Below, one piece after another: positions 17,190-25,912 of a DNA stretch of 64,000 nucleotides. A program made the position numbers and the translations under genes. Position 1 is the first letter of the stretch; each line of letters opens with the position of its first letter. The stretch spans positions 1-64,000 of the forward strand of contig JAWUWW010000002.1 of assembly GCA_034111645.1 (NCBI GenBank), given 5' to 3'. The notes beneath the pieces were generated by a model. It did not search any database. It was not told the DNA's origin and saw only the letters and a list, made by a program, of their open reading frames with translations. The DNA is from CANLBN01 sp034111645 (GTDB lineage: Bacteria > Pseudomonadota > Gammaproteobacteria > Pseudomonadales > Cellvibrionaceae).

Positions 17190-19363
17190 AGAGAGAGAGC
17201 AGTTATACCATCTATCTTTGGCATCTCGTAATCCACCATCAAAACATCTGGTAGTTTCCCCCCAGAGTCAATTAGCGACTTTACAGCCTTAACGAGTTCT
17301 TCACCATCGACTACACTACATGCCTTCCAACCCAATGCCTTAGCTTGTGCGACAAGAAATTCTCTATCTTGCGGATTGTCTTCTGCAATAAGTACTCTTA
17401 GATTATCGCCACTAACATTAAAAATATCTTCCTCATCTAAGCTAGAGATCACGAAGGGAAGTTTAAAATAAAATTGACTGCCTTTACCTATTTCACTATC
17501 AACACTTATTTCGCCACCTAACTCTGTAACCATGTTTTTCACAATAGAAAGTCCAAGGCCGGTGCCACCAAAGCGACGATTAGTGCTGCTTTCAGCTTGC
17601 TGAAATGGTTGAAATATGTTTTCTTGTCCCTCTTTATTGATACCAACGCCGCTATCTTCTACACAAAATCTAACCATTTTTTGATTACGTGGAAGGTTGT
17701 CAGAATCGATAACGTTAACCCTTAAGTATACAAAGCCCTCATCGGTAAATTTAATCGCGTTACCGAGTAAGTTAGTCAGAATTTGTCGAATAAACTTTTC
17801 ATCCGTTTGTATCCAGCTAGGTAAGTTTTCATCTAGCTCTAGCTCGAACGACAGCCCTTTAGTTTCTGCCTGAGTAGAAAATAGTTCAAACACATCGGAT
17901 ATCAGTTTGCTTAATTTACAGGGGGCTTGATTAATGGACATTTCATTGGCTTCGATTTTAGCTAAGTCAAGCACGTCATTGACAATCGCTAGCAAGGATC
18001 GACCCGCGAGTTGAATTTTACTCACTAAATTTAACTGAGCTGATGATAGGTTTTCATCTTTCAGTAGATGCGATAAGCCAATAACTGCATTTAAAGGGGT
18101 GCGAATTTCATGGCTCATATTCGCCAAAAACATACTCTTGGCCTCATTTGCACGCTGTGCTTCATCGGTTGCTTTTTGAAGCGTCTCTTGTTCGTGTTTC
18201 AGTTCAGAAATATTACGCACTGACGCTGCAATTAATAAGCGATCATCAAGTTGAATAGGGCTAAGACTGACATGAACAGGAAACAGCGATTCATCGGCAT
18301 GTCGGGCTAACAAATCACGACCATTATTCATCGACATAACGACTGGGTTTTGGGCATAGTTTTTGATATGTGATTTATGCTTATCTGCTAAATCTTCAGG
18401 CAATAATTGATGAACCAGTTTGCCAATTAAGTCTTTTCTTTGATATCCAAAAACTTTTTCTGTTTGAGAATTTACCAATACAATTTGCCCGCTCGCGTCA
18501 GTGATAACCATCGCTTCGGGTGAAAGCTCTGTTAAGCTTTCAAACATATTGTCTTGACCCTGCCGATCACGTAGCTCTTTTTGCATGCCCTCTGTGTAAG
18601 ATATTCGACGCACATTGGCCCAATAAAAATATAGGCTAATATGGCTAGCAAGGCAGGCTAAAAGTAAAATCAAAAAGATCGGTATTAAATCAGAATATAC
18701 AGTGTTATAGATTTGAGAAAGTGGGTATTGAAAGCTAACGAAAGTTTGCCCTATATTACTAATGATATTTGGACTTGACGTAAATTGCTCAGCTATAAAT
18801 TTATCTTTATCTCCTTCCCAGGTCTTAATAGTTTGAGACGTTATCCAAAATGGATTAGATACCCGTTTAAAAGCATCATCCCAGTTATATTGCTTCCCGT
18901 AAAAAGAGGCAAAATCCTTTTCATTTTTATGGCCTAAAATAAATTCCGACGTTGAGTTGGTCGCGTAGACATGTTCATCAACATCCGTATGCGTGACAAT
19001 TTCGCTTAAAAAGAAAGAAGCATCGACATTAATCACAATCATACCGAAAGTATTGCCATTTTGATTAGCAATAGGTGACGAGAAGCGGATTGTTGGCACT
19101 AATGGTGAAGAGAAAATACCATTTTCACTATTTGGAGTGATATCTGAAACAAAGACTTGATCTGATCTGATCTTTAGCGAGTTAATAACATAAGCTTGAT
19201 CTGCTTTATTTTGCAAATCTGTATTAACAACGTTATACAATACTTGCCCCCGGCGCTCAATACGCACCAATTCATTTCCATTCGCATGAATTAGGCGTAC
19301 TTGAAGCACATCGGTCGACGATGTCATGTAAGCGCTAAAACTTTCCGTCATACGCTCGCCCAA
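17123..19363 (-). CDS. Hybrid kinase fragment 2: sensor, TM, PAS, HisKA, HATPase, start of REC1
   Basis: This 746-residue frame holds a Cache-like extracytoplasmic sensor (about 10-215), a transmembrane helix (about 223-247), a PAS domain (about 275-395: TELSPEAMVITDASGQIVLV), and HisKA with the phosphorylated His in MSHEIRTPLNAVIG (about 417-430). An HATPase with N box (LLGNAIKFTDEG), GVGI and GGTGLGLSIV boxes follows, then the first two thirds of a receiver (VLIAEDNPQD, DVLMVDYEMPKIDG). All kinase residues needed for activity are present. The final 20 or so residues (after ITALSL) are out-of-frame translation past the AG-tract slip. Confidence 0.75.
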   Translation of the reverse strand: MGERMTESFSAYMTSSTDVLQVRLIHANGNELVRIERRGQVLYNVVNTDLQNKADQAYVINSLKIRSDQVFVSDITPNSENGIFSSPLVPTIRFSSPIANQNGNTFGMIVINVDASFFLSEIVTHTDVDEHVYATNSTSEFILGHKNEKDFASFYGKQYNWDDAFKRVSNPFWITSQTIKTWEGDKDKFIAEQFTSSPNIISNIGQTFVSFQYPLSQIYNTVYSDLIPIFLILLLACLASHISLYFYWANVRRISYTEGMQKELRDRQGQDNMFESLTELSPEAMVITDASGQIVLVNSQTEKVFGYQRKDLIGKLVHQLLPEDLADKHKSHIKNYAQNPVVMSMNNGRDLLARHADESLFPVHVSLSPIQLDDRLLIAASVRNISELKHEQETLQKATDEAQRANEAKSMFLANMSHEIRTPLNAVIGLSHLLKDENLSSAQLNLVSKIQLAGRSLLAIVNDVLDLAKIEANEMSINQAPCKLSKLISDVFELFSTQAETKGLSFELELDENLPSWIQTDEKFIRQILTNLLGNAIKFTDEGFVYLRVNVIDSDNLPRNQKMVRFCVEDSGVGINKEGQENIFQPFQQAESSTNRRFGGTGLGLSIVKNMVTELGGEISVDSEIGKGSQFYFKLPFVISSLDEEDIFNVSGDNLRVLIAEDNPQDREFLVAQAKALGWKACSVVDGEELVKAVKSLIDSGGKLPDVLMVDYEMPKIDGITALSLCFTKLSAEIIYLQCWWCLLTS

Positions 19364-20703
19364 TTAGTTGCTAAATCAAGCATCAGGGGATCCATGCCTG
19401 CATCAAAAGCTCGTAGTAAATTTTTTACAGCAGGCGAAGATTTCAAGAAAGTCAGGTCTCTATAATAGTCATTTTGGCGTTCTTGTAACCTTGCCTCAGT
19501 GGTTTTAGCATCTATAGCTAGCTGTGATGTAATAAGAGAAGTTTCATATTTTAAAAGATAAAAACTAACAGAAAAAAGCATAAAAATTATTGCTACAAAA
19601 TATCCTAGCAGTAGCTTAGTGGATAAATGACTACTTAAAAAATTTGCAAAGTTAACATTTTCTAGATTGATTTTTTGAGAGTCTATTGACTTTACTTTTA
19701 AACGCCATATAAACCAACTTATAGACGCAAGCAGAGTTAAAAAGACACCGATTGAAGCAATTCGACTCGGTGGAGTAAGATGATTTATCTCATTTGTTTG
19801 AGGTAATGATTCTGCAGTAACTATCCACTGGCGTCCCATAAAACTAATTTTGCGAGAGGCTATTGAGCTGTAAACAGAAGTGGGGTTTAGTTCTGGTGCC
19901 GTATTGAAAAAGGGCTCTGACTCGGCGTTATCCAAAATCGATAATGATACTTCATCTAATATGCGACCCAGTTCAAATAAAACATCATCGACGATTAGTG
20001 GGGCGTAGGACCAACCTACAGTCGCGGCCAATTTTTCGTCAGCAGTATCTAAAATTGCGTCTTGGTCGTAGACGGGCATCAAGATTAAAAAACCACCTCT
20101 TTTAGCGCCTTCTGCTTGCACTAGTGTTATGGGTGCTGATAGTTGTGTTTCATTTGACAGTGCTGCATCAATGGCAGCTTTTCGGCGACTTGACTCCGAG
20201 GCGACATCCAAGCCAATCGCTCCTCTGTTGGGTGCCTCTGGATAAACATATTGAATCACAAAACGATCTTTTTGATGAGGGTTGAGGTAGCGGATATTGA
20301 AGTTGGGGGCACCATCAGCGCGGGCTTGTTGAATAAAATCGAGCTCTTGATCTAAGGCAACACGACGAATATAACCAAAACCAAGAGCGCCCGGAAACTC
20401 AAGGTTAAAATCACGAGAATTGATGTAGTTTTCAAAACTTGGTCGAAAATGAGTTTTGGGGCCTGCAACTACCGCTGCACCACGAGCACCTCTTAGACCA
20501 TATTGGTATAAATTAAAGCGGTCTTGAATCAGCTTTACGGCATCATCAATTAATGTTTCTGTTCGCTGCTCAACTGCTTGGCTATTGTTTTGTAATGTCC
20601 AAAAATAGCCAACTGCGCTAAGACTAAGACCGACAAGCCAAATTAATATCAAAGGCTTTTTTGCGGATAAAAATGTTGCTACTGAAAATATTCTGTTAAC
20701 CAA
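19348..20703 (-). CDS. Hybrid kinase fragment 1: TM-CHASE-TM sensor module
   Basis: The 451-residue frame starts with a transmembrane helix (about 15-33), then a CHASE domain (about 70-280) with PGALGFGYIRRV and the characteristic FVIQYVYPEAPNRGAIGLDV segment. CHASE domains are periplasmic sensors for small ligands. Further helices follow at about 315-333 and 361-383. The last residues are interrupted just before a second, Cache-like sensor. The start is probably TTG at 20703, with GAGGATGAG upstream. Confidence 0.75.
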   Translation of the reverse strand: MVNRIFSVATFLSAKKPLILIWLVGLSLSAVGYFWTLQNNSQAVEQRTETLIDDAVKLIQDRFNLYQYGLRGARGAAVVAGPKTHFRPSFENYINSRDFNLEFPGALGFGYIRRVALDQELDFIQQARADGAPNFNIRYLNPHQKDRFVIQYVYPEAPNRGAIGLDVASESSRRKAAIDAALSNETQLSAPITLVQAEGAKRGGFLILMPVYDQDAILDTADEKLAATVGWSYAPLIVDDVLFELGRILDEVSLSILDNAESEPFFNTAPELNPTSVYSSIASRKISFMGRQWIVTAESLPQTNEINHLTPPSRIASIGVFLTLLASISWFIWRLKVKSIDSQKINLENVNFANFLSSHLSTKLLLGYFVAIIFMLFSVSFYLLKYETSLITSQLAIDAKTTEARLQERQNDYYRDLTFLKSSPAVKNLLRAFDAGMDPLMLDLATNWASV

Positions 20704-21037
20704 GAGATCTCATCCTCATTGAACTTTAATAAGCTAAAGTATAGTTCAAAATAATGAAAAAACAGTTATAAAAAAAGGTTTATTAGTCATCGCTAGCAAT
20801 GAGCCCATAAAGCCCTATATCGTGAAGTTGCGGTTGAAGGTAACGTTAGTTTGTTAGAGTTAACTATATATCAACAGCGGCGGTAATATGCGACTCCGAT
20901 AACCAAAAAACACAACCTAAAGAGAGTAAATTGCAGGCAATATCGACAAATATATAAAGGCTATATTTTGTGAGTGCAGTGCGACTTTTGTTTTTTCTAC
21001 CTAGAAGGATGATGCAGAGTTCATATTAAGAATTTAA
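20704..21037. other. Intergenic region, nothing recognised
   Basis: About 330 bp between the kinase start and the tRNA-Arg gene. It must hold the kinase promoter (leftward). I see no open frame of useful size, repeat or structured RNA. Confidence 0.4.
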
Positions 21038-21112
21038 TGGTGCCCCCGGCTGGAATCGAACCAACAACTAAGTCTTAGGAGGACCCTATTATATCCATTT
21101 AACTACGGGAGC
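21038..21112 (-). tRNA. tRNA-Arg (anticodon CCU)
   Basis: The minus strand folds as a complete 75-nt tRNA. The acceptor stem GCTCCCG pairs with CGGGGGC, the D arm contains AGTTAAATGGATATAA, the anticodon stem GGGTC/GACTT encloses the loop CTCCTAA with anticodon CCT, and the T arm contains GTTCGATTC. The CCA end is encoded. It reads AGG codons. It is close in sequence to bacterial tRNA-Arg(CCU), a frequent integration site, but no attachment-site repeat is seen around it. Confidence 0.95.
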
Positions 21113-21198
21113 GCAGCACTTGGTATTCTACCAGTGCCATCGACTAAATTAAAATCATTAATCGCTAACAAGCTAAATATCAATAGGCAACTATGCAT

Positions 21199-21420
21199 CT
21201 ATTTGGTCAGATTTTTTAAGCTCGAAAGTTTAAATATTTTGTAGGCAGGACAAAAATTAAAGAGCCCCGTAACAATTAAAACCACAGCTACAACCAGTGA
21301 TAAGATTCCGAGTACCGTGTTTAAGCCCCCTAATAGCAGAAATGAAATAGCAACTAAGGCTATGCCCGCGACTAGGCGAAGAATTTTGTCAGTTTGACCT
21401 ACATTAGCAATTAAAATCAT
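21199..21420 (-). CDS. DUF2892-type small inner-membrane protein
   Basis: The 73-residue protein has two hydrophobic helices (about 15-33 and 36-53) with a short loop. It begins MILIANVGQTDKILRLVAG and contains GLFNFCPAYKIF, the signature of the DUF2892 family (the membrane part of YgaP rhodanese). Such proteins often accompany sulfur-handling genes. Here the persulfide-type hydrolase and YeeE/YedE transporter genes begin about 660 bp away, divergently, which supports but does not prove a sulfur role. No rhodanese domain is attached. Confidence 0.85.
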   Translation of the reverse strand: MILIANVGQTDKILRLVAGIALVAISFLLLGGLNTVLGILSLVVAVVLIVTGLFNFCPAYKIFKLSSLKNLTK

Positions 21421-22079
21421 TTTGAACTTCCTTTAGAAAAATAAGACCACATTGGGTTTATGCATTATGCATCGTGACTTTTTGCCCATCGTAAAAACAG
21501 CTGGAGATGATCTTGGCTGAAGTGATATAACTGACCATAATTGATGTTATACATATTACAGCGCCAAGACGATACTCTAATATATTAGCTATACATCGGT
21601 GTTGATTTACATCAATTAAAAGTAAGTATCCTCTGTTTTTATCAGCAAAGCCTTATTTTGGCCATAGCGTCAATTTGTGGGTGACAGCTTCTCTGGCTGT
21701 TGGGATATTCTCGCGGCTGATTTAGTTAAGGGTTTGCTGAATGACTAATATTTGATGATAAATTAACTTCTTAGACTTTTTATCATTGCTACGAAATGAT
21801 TTTATGCGCACGAAAACACAGAGTGTCTTACTTCTTCAGATTCATTTAACGAACTTATAAAGACTATTTTTTAGGTTATCATTTGAGTTATAGCTTCTTT
21901 TGACGTTGCGCAGGTATTAAATTCATTATTGCTCAATAAGCATTATTTTGTTTAAACTCAGGTATCATTGTTGTCATGAAGATACGAGTTACTAATATCT
22001 ATGCTTTATGTGGTAAGCCTTTTAGCGGGTGTATTGCACTGCAAAATTATATTTTCTACTTTAATAAAGAGGATGCAAC
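21421..22079. other. Intergenic region, no gene seen
   Basis: A 659-bp divergent gap between the DUF2892 gene and the MBL-fold gene. It is AT-rich with stops in all frames, and I recognise neither a regulator gene nor a repeat. GAGG at about 22070 is the ribosome-binding site for the GTG start at 22080. The length leaves room for a regulated promoter or a small RNA, but nothing specific can be pointed to. Confidence 0.4.
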
Positions 22080-22958
22080 GTGAACAAGCCTGAAGTTTTT
22101 GCGTTTTACGAAAGCGACAGCAATACTATTTCCTACATAGTAAAAGATCCACAGTCGAATGCGTGTGCCATTATCGACTCGGTGCTTGATTTTGATTATG
22201 CCGGTGGCAAGATTGGCTTCGATGGTGCAGATCTAATTATTAACTGCGTCAGAGAAAAACAACTCGAAGTTTCATTGCATATAGAAACCCACGTACATGC
22301 AGATCATCTATCGGCAGCACCTTATATACAAAGTATTTTAGGTGGCAAAATAGCCATCGGTAAAAATATTGCGATGATACAAGACGTTTTTGGTAAGTTA
22401 TTTAACGATGGTACTGAGTTTCAGCGCGATGGTAGTCAGTTTGATATCTTGTTTGATGATAATGATGAATATCAGATTGGAAATCTTAAAGGGGTTGCCT
22501 TGCTAACTCCAGGTCATACCCCCGCATGCATGACACATTTAATTGGCGATGCCGCTTTTGTCGGAGATACGCTATTTATGCCAGATGCGGGCACTGCAAG
22601 AGCTGATTTTCCCGGTGGCGATGCACGCACTCTCTATAAATCCATACAGCGTGTTTTAGCATTGCCGCCCGAGACCCGCCTTTATATGTGTCATGACTAT
22701 CAACCTAATGGTCGTCAGTTAGCGTTTTTGAGCACAGTCGCAGATCATATCGATAAAAATATACACGTAAAAACAGGTATTACAGAAGAGCAATTTGTAT
22801 CAGTGCGTGAAACACGCGATAAAACATTGGGCATGCCTCGACTTATTTATCCTGCGTTACAAGTCAATATGCGAGCAGGGCACTTTCCTCCGGCTGAAAA
22901 CAATGAAACGGTTTATCTCAAGGTTCCGATAAGTGGTTTAAAGGCTCCGTTGATTTAA
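22080..22958 (+). CDS. MBL-fold hydrolase, persulfide dioxygenase-like (Blh/ETHE1 type)
   Basis: The 292-residue protein has the metallo-beta-lactamase fold. The metal ligands are visible: HVHADH (His71, His73, Asp75, His76), GHTPAC (about 152-157), GDTLF (about 170-174) and the late CHDY histidine. Spacing and the SDxLFxxDxGTARADFPGG-like segment match the persulfide dioxygenase/Blh group, which oxidises glutathione persulfide to sulfite using non-haem iron. No rhodanese domain is fused. The next two genes are YeeE/YedE-type sulfur transporters, as often seen with this family. The start is GTG at 22080 behind GAGG. Substrate assignment is by family and context. Confidence 0.88.
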   Translation: MNKPEVFAFYESDSNTISYIVKDPQSNACAIIDSVLDFDYAGGKIGFDGADLIINCVREKQLEVSLHIETHVHADHLSAAPYIQSILGGKIAIGKNIAMIQDVFGKLFNDGTEFQRDGSQFDILFDDNDEYQIGNLKGVALLTPGHTPACMTHLIGDAAFVGDTLFMPDAGTARADFPGGDARTLYKSIQRVLALPPETRLYMCHDYQPNGRQLAFLSTVADHIDKNIHVKTGITEEQFVSVRETRDKTLGMPRLIYPALQVNMRAGHFPPAENNETVYLKVPISGLKAPLI

Positions 22959-23120
22959 GTCAGCGTAAATGGCCTAGATAGTCCATTTTGTTAAGCTTTT
23001 ACAGGGCTTACACAACTCTCACCAAACCTTATAGCTCTTAATAATATCGCTCAATTAACTGATTTTTATTAATAGTGTTGGGCATACCTATTTATATTTA
23101 TTTTTATAAGGATGATTAAT

Positions 23121-23528
23121 ATGACTATTTCATTATGGCCGTTGGTTGGCGGTGTGCTAATTGGTGCTTCTGCGTTGCTATTAATGTTGTTTATTGGCCG
23201 CATCGCAGGTGTCAGTGGCATTATCTGGGGCGCTTTTACCGCGAATGATGCCAATAGGTTATGGCGCTGGTTATTTGTTGGTGGCATTGTTGCGGGGGCT
23301 TTTCTTTTTCACGCTATAAGTGGTAACGCATATCCATTGGTCAACGATAATATTGCCTTAGCAGCTGTAGCGGGCTTGCTCGTGGGTATTGGCGTAAAGC
23401 TAGGCAGTGGCTGTACAAGTGGCCACGGGGTTTGTGGAATAAGTCGCTTATCTACTCGCTCGATTATTGCCACTGTGGTATTTATGCTGGTTGGTATCAT
23501 CACTGTTACTTTATTTAGAATGCTATAA
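23121..23528 (+). CDS. YeeE/YedE-family sulfur transporter, first half
   Basis: About 135 residues with four hydrophobic segments. It carries the family motif GSGCTSGHGVCGISRLSTRS (about residues 94-113), whose cysteines line the path for thiosulfate or other sulfur species in YeeE/YedE channels. The full-length transporter is split here into two adjacent half-size genes, a common arrangement. I chose the second ATG at 23121, because AAGGAT lies at the proper distance upstream and overlaps the first ATG at 23112. The downstream half begins 11 bp after the stop. Confidence 0.9.
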   Translation: MTISLWPLVGGVLIGASALLLMLFIGRIAGVSGIIWGAFTANDANRLWRWLFVGGIVAGAFLFHAISGNAYPLVNDNIALAAVAGLLVGIGVKLGSGCTSGHGVCGISRLSTRSIIATVVFMLVGIITVTLFRML

Positions 23529-23539
23529 GGCGATTAACA

Positions 23540-23974
23540 ATGAAACATTTTAGTGGGTTATTGGCGGGCTTGTTATTTGGTGCAGGTTTGGCAGCTTCAG
23601 GCATGACTAACACCAGTAAAGTTATTGGTTTTTTAGATATTTTCGGTGCGTGGGATGCAGATTTATTAATGGTAATGGCGTCTGCCGTGATCACTACATT
23701 TATTGGTTTTGCTATCATTCTTAAAAGAAAAAAGCCGCTATTTGATAGCCAGTTTTTTCTGCCTACGGCGCAACATATTGACCGAAATTTAATTGTAGGG
23801 GCAATATTGTTTGGTGTAGGTTGGGGACTTTATGGCTATTGTCCAGGTCCGGCTATTGCATCTTTAGTTTATCTGTCGCCAGTCACCTTTATTTTTGTAT
23901 TTTGTATGCTGATCGGAATGGGTGTTGGTAATTTTATGCCAAAGCTATTAAAAAATAATTTCTTGAAGACTTAA
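23540..23974 (+). CDS. YeeE/YedE-family (DUF6691) sulfur transporter, second half
   Basis: This 144-residue membrane protein has about four helices. It starts MKHFSGLLAGLLFGAGLAAS, with the GLLFGAGLAxSGM motif near the N-terminus, and has WGLYGYCPGPAIASL (about 101-115), whose Cys corresponds to the second conserved cysteine cluster of the family. It pairs with the preceding gene to form the complete channel. Together with the MBL hydrolase they make a likely persulfide/thiosulfate handling operon. Start ATG at 23540. Confidence 0.9.
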   Translation: MKHFSGLLAGLLFGAGLAASGMTNTSKVIGFLDIFGAWDADLLMVMASAVITTFIGFAIILKRKKPLFDSQFFLPTAQHIDRNLIVGAILFGVGWGLYGYCPGPAIASLVYLSPVTFIFVFCMLIGMGVGNFMPKLLKNNFLKT

Positions 23975-24182
23975 GTACAAAAAATTACAGCGAACGTATT
24001 GGTACTTAACGCCTGCATGGTCTTACTGACATTTTAAAAGCATTCTCAAGGTGTCGATCTGATGGGCTATAGCTGTATCTTAAAAGATGTGGTTGAATAT
24101 CAAGCCACGTTATTAGCTGCAAAAATAATATAAACCTTTGGAGAGAACGTTTGTCTGTATTAAGTCGTCTTTTGGAGCTGTT

Positions 24183-25181
24183 ATGCTAGATACAAAACCT
24201 TTATTGTTAAAAACTGATTTTCCGTCAATTAATCGAGCGTCAGTGCAAACACTCCAACTTAACTTAGGTTACTTATGTAATTTGAGTTGTACTCATTGCC
24301 ATGTAAATGCCGGTCCTAAGCGCACCGAGCTAATGGATAAAGCGACGATAGATAGCGTTCTCGCCTATATCGATAAGCACAATATTAAGTCGTTAGATCT
24401 TACTGGTGGTGCTCCTGAGATGAATCCACATTTTGGTTATCTTGTTGAGCAAGCCAGCAAACGCAATGTCAGTGTTATTGATCGCTGTAATTTAACAATA
24501 TTACTAGAGCCTGGGTATGAGTATCTGGCAGATTTTTTAGTTAAGCATAAGGTTATTATTACGGCTTCATTACCATGTTACGCCGAGCAAAATGTTGATA
24601 AGCAGCGTGGTAAGGGTGTGTTTCAAGAATCCATAACAGCCTTACAGAAACTCAATAAATTGGGTTATGGGATTGATCCTTCTTTAGAACTCAATTTAGT
24701 GTATAACCCAAATGGCACTTACTTACCGCCTAATCAAGTTACCCTTGAGCAAGAATATAAAAGCCATTTAATGGCGGATCATCAAATTGAATTTCATCAA
24801 TTGTTAACCATTACTAATATGCCCATTAGCCGCTTTGGCGGTATGTTATTAGCAAAAGGTTTGTACGACGAATATATGCAATTATTGAAGGATAATTATT
24901 CTGAAAATAATTTGCACAATGTTATGTGTAAATCTTTATTAAGTATTGATTGGCAAGGTTATGTCTATGATTGCGACTTTAATCAAATGCTAGACATGCC
25001 GCTCCATTATATGGCTGATCATAATCAAAGCACATTAAGTGTCATTGGAAGTGACAAGCAGCGTTGGCATATTGCTGAATTACTTGATGCGACTTTAGAA
25101 GAGGGTAGTATTATGATTGGTGAGCATTGTTATGGATGCACGGCTGGGCAGGGTAGCAGTTGTGGCGGCGCTTTAGATTAA
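24183..25181 (+). CDS. arsS: Arsenosugar biosynthesis radical SAM protein ArsS
   Basis: The 332-residue protein carries the radical-SAM cluster motif CNLSCTHC (Cys32, Cys36, Cys39), a GGAPEMN-type segment (about 80-86) and a Cys-rich C-terminus (CYGCTAGQGSSCGG). This is the pattern of the ArsS/selenobiotic family with a DUF3641 C-terminal domain. ArsS acts in formation of arsenosugars from methylated arsenic, adding the 5-deoxyadenosyl group of SAM. The ATG at 24183 with GGAGCTG upstream is preferred over an in-frame TTG at 24138. The two following genes are the glycosyltransferases that travel with ArsS. No arsM methyltransferase is in the window, so arsenic as the substrate is inferred from family only. 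Confidence 0.88.
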   Translation: MLDTKPLLLKTDFPSINRASVQTLQLNLGYLCNLSCTHCHVNAGPKRTELMDKATIDSVLAYIDKHNIKSLDLTGGAPEMNPHFGYLVEQASKRNVSVIDRCNLTILLEPGYEYLADFLVKHKVIITASLPCYAEQNVDKQRGKGVFQESITALQKLNKLGYGIDPSLELNLVYNPNGTYLPPNQVTLEQEYKSHLMADHQIEFHQLLTITNMPISRFGGMLLAKGLYDEYMQLLKDNYSENNLHNVMCKSLLSIDWQGYVYDCDFNQMLDMPLHYMADHNQSTLSVIGSDKQRWHIAELLDATLEEGSIMIGEHCYGCTAGQGSSCGGALD

Positions 25182-25223
25182 TTATTCAATTGATCTTATT
25201 AAAAATAGATTCGGATAATAAAA

Positions 25224-25901
25224 ATGACGATTAGTATTATTATTCCTGTGCTCAATGAAGCGGAATCTATCGGTGTGTTATTACAACAGTTAACAACAGC
25301 GTTTAGTCGGCAAGTTGAGTTTATTGTGGTTGATGGCGGTAGTAATGATCATACACTCGCTATTGTTAGCCAATATAAAGTAAGAGTTATCGAAACTAAG
25401 CGCGGGCGTGCAAAACAAATGAATGTAGGCGCTGCTGTAGCATCGGGCGAGATACTATTATTTTTGCACGGTGACACACGATTTTCTGAGGTTATTGATG
25501 AATTTGAGCTTAAGCAAGCAATTTTAAGTGGTTGTCAGTGGGGTTTTTTTAAAGTGAAGCTTAGCGGGCAGCACTGGATATATCGTGTGATTGAAGTCTT
25601 GATCAATCTACGTTCTCGTTTAAGCAGCATCGCAACGGGCGATCAGTGTATTTTTGTTGTGCGTGATCTTTTTGAAAAATTAAAAGGCTTTAAAGACATT
25701 CCTTTGATGGAAGATATCGAGCTGAGCAGCCGTTTAAAGCGACAATCTAAACCGCATTTAATTAAACAGGCCGTCATTACATCTTCTAGACGTTGGGAAA
25801 CCAACGGAATTATCGCGACCATTTTACTGATGTGGCGATTACGGTTTCTATATTTTATAGGCGTTTCACCTGAAAAATTAGCAAAATCTTACCTGCGATA
25901 A
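25224..25901 (+). CDS. Family-2 glycosyltransferase, arsenosugar-associated (TIGR04283 type)
   Basis: The 225-residue product has a GT-A fold: TISIIIPVLNEAESIGVLL at the N-terminus, VVDGGSNDHT (about 36-45) in the nucleotide-sugar site, the RGRAKQMNVGAAVASGEILLF block (about 61-81), then LHGDTR with the DxD-like metal site, and DQCIFVVRDLFEKLKGF further on. The RAxQMNxGA pattern is typical of the small glycosyltransferases that accompany ArsS. The gene starts 42 bp after arsS and ends 11 bp before the next gene, so the three form an operon. The acceptor is presumably a ribose-bearing arsenical, unproven here. Confidence 0.87.
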   Translation: MTISIIIPVLNEAESIGVLLQQLTTAFSRQVEFIVVDGGSNDHTLAIVSQYKVRVIETKRGRAKQMNVGAAVASGEILLFLHGDTRFSEVIDEFELKQAILSGCQWGFFKVKLSGQHWIYRVIEVLINLRSRLSSIATGDQCIFVVRDLFEKLKGFKDIPLMEDIELSSRLKRQSKPHLIKQAVITSSRRWETNGIIATILLMWRLRFLYFIGVSPEKLAKSYLR

Positions 25902-25912
25902 CTAAAAAATTC

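Larger units (their letters stand above)
15924..20703 (-). pseudogene. Large CHASE-PAS hybrid histidine kinase interrupted by two frameshifts
   Basis: Three leftward open frames read as one protein of roughly 1590 residues once two frame breaks are corrected. Break 1 is at the CCC run 19359-19361 (plus strand): one extra base would join LDLATNW to ERMTESFSAYM. Break 2 is at the (AG)5 tract 17190-17199: four copies instead of five would join KIDGITALS to MLYETIGRDN in the middle of a receiver domain. Domain order in the restored protein is TM, CHASE, TM, TM, Cache-like sensor, TM, PAS, HisKA, HATPase, REC, REC, HPt. Either this is a decaying gene, slippage alleles at short repeats, or sequencing error; the sequence alone cannot decide. 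Coding density and domain conservation remain high across all three segments, which argues for a very recent event. Confidence 0.75.

Noticed and set aside
21030..21200. tRNA-Arg as a possible integration site of a genomic island
   Set aside because: No integrase gene and no repeat of the tRNA 3' end are visible on either side.
23975..24182. A 23-codon open frame starting at about 24061 before arsS
   Set aside because: No ribosome site, no likeness to ArsM or other arsenic proteins, and length within chance.
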